From an uncultured Clostridia bacterium (GTDB taxonomy: Bacteria; Bacillota; Clostridia; Oscillospirales; Oscillospiraceae), in assembly GCA_946405655.1 (NCBI GenBank), contig CAMJHX010000072.1, positions 1 through 6,564 of the forward strand: a stretch of DNA of 6,564 bases. The letters are read 5' to 3'. The notes beneath the pieces were generated by a model. It made no database searches. It was not told where the DNA came from and was given only the letters and a program-made list of their open reading frames with translations. This document shows, piece by piece, positions 5,086-6,564 of the stretch (position 1 is its first letter; every line of letters starts with the position of its first letter). Position numbers and translations under genes: made by a program.

Positions 5086-6468
5086 TCATTCCTCAACAGG
5101 CTCGATGCTGTACTTGCAGACCTTCTCCTCCGCCTCACGGCGCGCCTCGAAGAAGTTCTCCGCGACCTGCGGGAAGGCGATGTAGCTGAGCACATCCTCT
5201 TCGCAGCGGGCATCAGCGCCGAGGTGCTCCTTGGCGGCTTCAAACTCGGGGGCAATGGATTCGGCAAAGCGGCCCTTGATGGGCTCTTCGCCGGCGAGGA
5301 TCTGTGCGCGGATCTCCGGATCGATCGGCGCGGGGGTCTTGCCGTATTCGCCGCGGCAATATGCCTTGATCTCAGCGCCGACGTTCTTATAGCGCTCACC
5401 CGCGAGGACGTTCTGCACGGCCTGCGTGCCGACGAGCTGGCTGGTCGGCGTGACGAGCGGAGGATAGCCCATGTCCTTGCGGACGCGCGGCGTCTCGAGC
5501 AGCGCCTCGTCGAACTTGTCGATCTGGCCGAGCATTTTCAGCTGGCTCAGAAGGTTCGAGAGCATGCCGCCGGGGATCTGATAGGTCAGGCACTGAGTAT
5601 CCGTGGCCATAGAGATCGGGTTCAGCGTGCCATCGGCGAGGAATTCCGCACGGATGGGCTTAAAGAAGTTTGCGATCTCGAGCAGCTTGTCGTCCTTCAG
5701 GTCGCTCTCATAACCGAGCTCCTTGAGGGCAAAGTTCAGCGTCTCGGTCGCGGGCTGGCTGGTGCCGCCGGAGAACGGAGAGATGGCCGTGTCGATGACG
5801 TCCGCGCCGGCCTCGATTGCCTTGAGATAGGTCATGAACGCAAGACCGGTGGTGCAGTGCGTATGCACGACGACCGGAAGATCGACCGCGTCCTTGATGG
5901 CAGCGACGAGGTCATAAGCGCACTTGGGAGAGAGGATGCCGGCCATGTCCTTGATGCAGATCGAAGCGACGCCCATCTGCTGCAGCTCCTTGACCATGGT
6001 GACATACTTCTCGAGCGTATGCACAGGGCTGGTGGTATAGGAAATCGTACCGGAGGCCATAGCGCCCTGCTTGACGGTCTCTTCGATGGCAACCCGGAGG
6101 TTGTCCACGTCGTTGAGCGCGTCGAAGATGCGGATGATGTCAATGCCGTTGCGCACGGAAGCGCGGACAAAGCGGCGCACCGCATCATCGCTGTAGTGCT
6201 TGTAGCCGAGAATGTTCTGGCCGCGAAGCAGCATCTGCAGCTTGGTGTTGGGCATGCCGGCGCGAATCTTGCGCAGGCGCTCCCACGGGTCCTCATTCAG
6301 GAAGCGGAGGCACACGTCGAACGTGGCGCCGCCCCAGACCTCGGCGGAATAATAGCCCGCCTGATCGATCGCGCTGAGGATCGGCTCAAACTTGGAGTAA
6401 GGCAGACGCGTGGCAATCAGGGACTGATTGGCGTCGCGAAGTACCGTCTCCGTAAACTGTACTTTCAT
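5086..6468 (-). CDS. oadA: Oxaloacetate decarboxylase alpha subunit (carboxyltransferase) without biotin domain
   Basis: This cytoplasmic enzyme transfers the carboxyl group of oxaloacetate to biotin on the carrier protein, yielding pyruvate. It has 460 residues from the chosen start. A TIM-barrel carboxyltransferase domain (about 3-270) is followed by the conserved PYC/OADA domain (about 285-430). Asp12 (LRDANQS), Lys173 (IKDMAG), His202 and His204 (VVVHTHCTTG) sit at a constant offset of 5 from Klebsiella OadA Asp17, Lys178, His207 and His209, the metal ligands and catalytic lysine, so the active site is complete. The usual His of LRDAHQS is Asn14. The protein ends soon after the second domain and has no AMKM biotin motif; that function is the separate carrier gene. 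The start ATG at 6468 matches where the family begins (KVQFTETVLRD). An in-frame GTG at 6534 lies almost at the predicted transcription start and is rejected. First gene of the operon. Confidence 0.94.
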   Translation of the reverse strand: MKVQFTETVLRDANQSLIATRLPYSKFEPILSAIDQAGYYSAEVWGGATFDVCLRFLNEDPWERLRKIRAGMPNTKLQMLLRGQNILGYKHYSDDAVRRFVRASVRNGIDIIRIFDALNDVDNLRVAIEETVKQGAMASGTISYTTSPVHTLEKYVTMVKELQQMGVASICIKDMAGILSPKCAYDLVAAIKDAVDLPVVVHTHCTTGLAFMTYLKAIEAGADVIDTAISPFSGGTSQPATETLNFALKELGYESDLKDDKLLEIANFFKPIRAEFLADGTLNPISMATDTQCLTYQIPGGMLSNLLSQLKMLGQIDKFDEALLETPRVRKDMGYPPLVTPTSQLVGTQAVQNVLAGERYKNVGAEIKAYCRGEYGKTPAPIDPEIRAQILAGEEPIKGRFAESIAPEFEAAKEHLGADARCEEDVLSYIAFPQVAENFFEARREAEEKVCKYSIEPVEE

Positions 6469-6479
6469 AGACAAGACCG

Positions 6480-6487
6480 TCCTTTCC
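6480..6487 (-). promoter_or_regulatory. Ribosome binding site of oadA
   Basis: GGAAAGGA on the minus strand ends 11 bases before the ATG at 6468. The spacing is slightly long but usable. It supports this ATG over the in-frame GTG at 6534 and ATG at 6525. A second purine run (AAAGGAG, 6509-6503) has no start codon at a suitable distance. Confidence 0.55.
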
Positions 6488-6529
6488 GGATTTGTGGCTT
6501 TCTCCTTTGTACGACTGTTTGCCATACTA

Positions 6530-6542
6530 GTCACATGTTGAC
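6530..6542 (-). promoter_or_regulatory. Short inverted repeat over the predicted oadA transcription start (possible operator)
   Basis: GTCA-N5-TGAC lies just downstream of the -10 element, where a repressor would block initiation. The left half, TTGTCAA, resembles half of a Rex (NADH-sensing repressor) site, but the other half does not fit. The arms are only 4 bases, so chance is a real alternative. Confidence 0.2.
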
Positions 6543-6543
6543 A

Positions 6544-6549
6544 ATTATA
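6544..6549 (-). promoter_or_regulatory. -10 element of the oxaloacetate decarboxylase operon promoter
   Basis: A perfect TATAAT lies on the minus strand 75 bases upstream of the oadA ATG. Only 15 bases of upstream sequence remain in the window, so the -35 box would lie beyond the right edge and cannot be judged. Transcription would start near 6537, giving a leader of about 70 bases. Confidence 0.55.
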
Positions 6550-6564
6550 TCATAAACTACCGGA

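Noticed and set aside
6538..6543. A perfect TTGACA on the plus strand near the right edge, possibly a divergent promoter
   Set aside because: The bases at the -10 distance (6561-6564, CGGA) do not fit TATAAT; the visible part argues against it.
5050..6555. A 501-codon plus-strand open frame opposite oadA
   Set aside because: It is the antisense of a fully conserved gene with intact catalytic residues. GC-rich third positions suppress stops on the opposite strand, and the translation is an unstructured Arg/Leu/Ala/Asp mix.

Overview
The window looks like chromosome of a Gram-positive anaerobe of the class Clostridia, probably close to the Oscillospiraceae/Ruminococcaceae. The evidence is a yaaL (DUF2508)-bofA pair, strong AGGAGG-type ribosome binding sites, a divergent type II topoisomerase B subunit of a kind I associate with gut Clostridia, and a membrane-bound biotin-dependent oxaloacetate decarboxylase. 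Base composition and codon use look even across the genes. I see no insertion sequence, phage gene, CRISPR array, tRNA or rRNA.

Layout from left to right. (1) Positions 1-141, minus strand: the first 47 codons of a small membrane protein that runs off the left edge. (2) 156-2144, minus: a complete 662-residue GyrB/ParE-type topoisomerase subunit with ATPase and TOPRIM motifs intact. It shares a transcript with the membrane protein, and no gyrA/parC partner is next to it. (3) 2145-2572: a 428-base gap without a credible protein gene. It holds the topoisomerase promoter, a good intrinsic terminator on the minus strand just upstream of that promoter, a GC-rich and strongly structured stretch that may be a minus-strand non-coding RNA of about 240 nt, and the promoter of the plus-strand pair. 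(4) 2573-3080, plus: yaaL and bofA, small proteins of the recR-yaaL-bofA neighbourhood of spore-forming Firmicutes, here without recR. (5) 3087-3121: a bidirectional terminator between converging operons. (6) 3130-6468, minus: a compact four-gene operon for a sodium-pumping oxaloacetate decarboxylase, in transcription order carboxyltransferase (OadA), small membrane subunit (OadG/delta), free-standing biotin carrier, and carboxybiotin decarboxylase/Na+ pump (OadB). Its -10 promoter element lies at the right edge.

The four decarboxylase genes form a functional unit. OadA moves the carboxyl group from oxaloacetate to the biotin on the carrier, giving pyruvate. OadB releases CO2 from carboxybiotin and exports Na+. 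The small subunit anchors OadA to the membrane. The gene order (alpha, delta, biotin carrier, beta) is that of methylmalonyl-CoA and glutaconyl-CoA decarboxylase operons, but the alpha subunit is of the pyruvate carboxylase/OadA type.

The most interesting unexplained element is the structured region at 2236-2477. It contains a 13-bp near-perfect helix, two sequences that compete for the same partner strand, and an intrinsic terminator. Several G-T pairs show that the minus strand is the one that would fold as RNA. It could be an independent small RNA or a regulatory leader feeding into the topoisomerase gene. I could not assign it to a known family.
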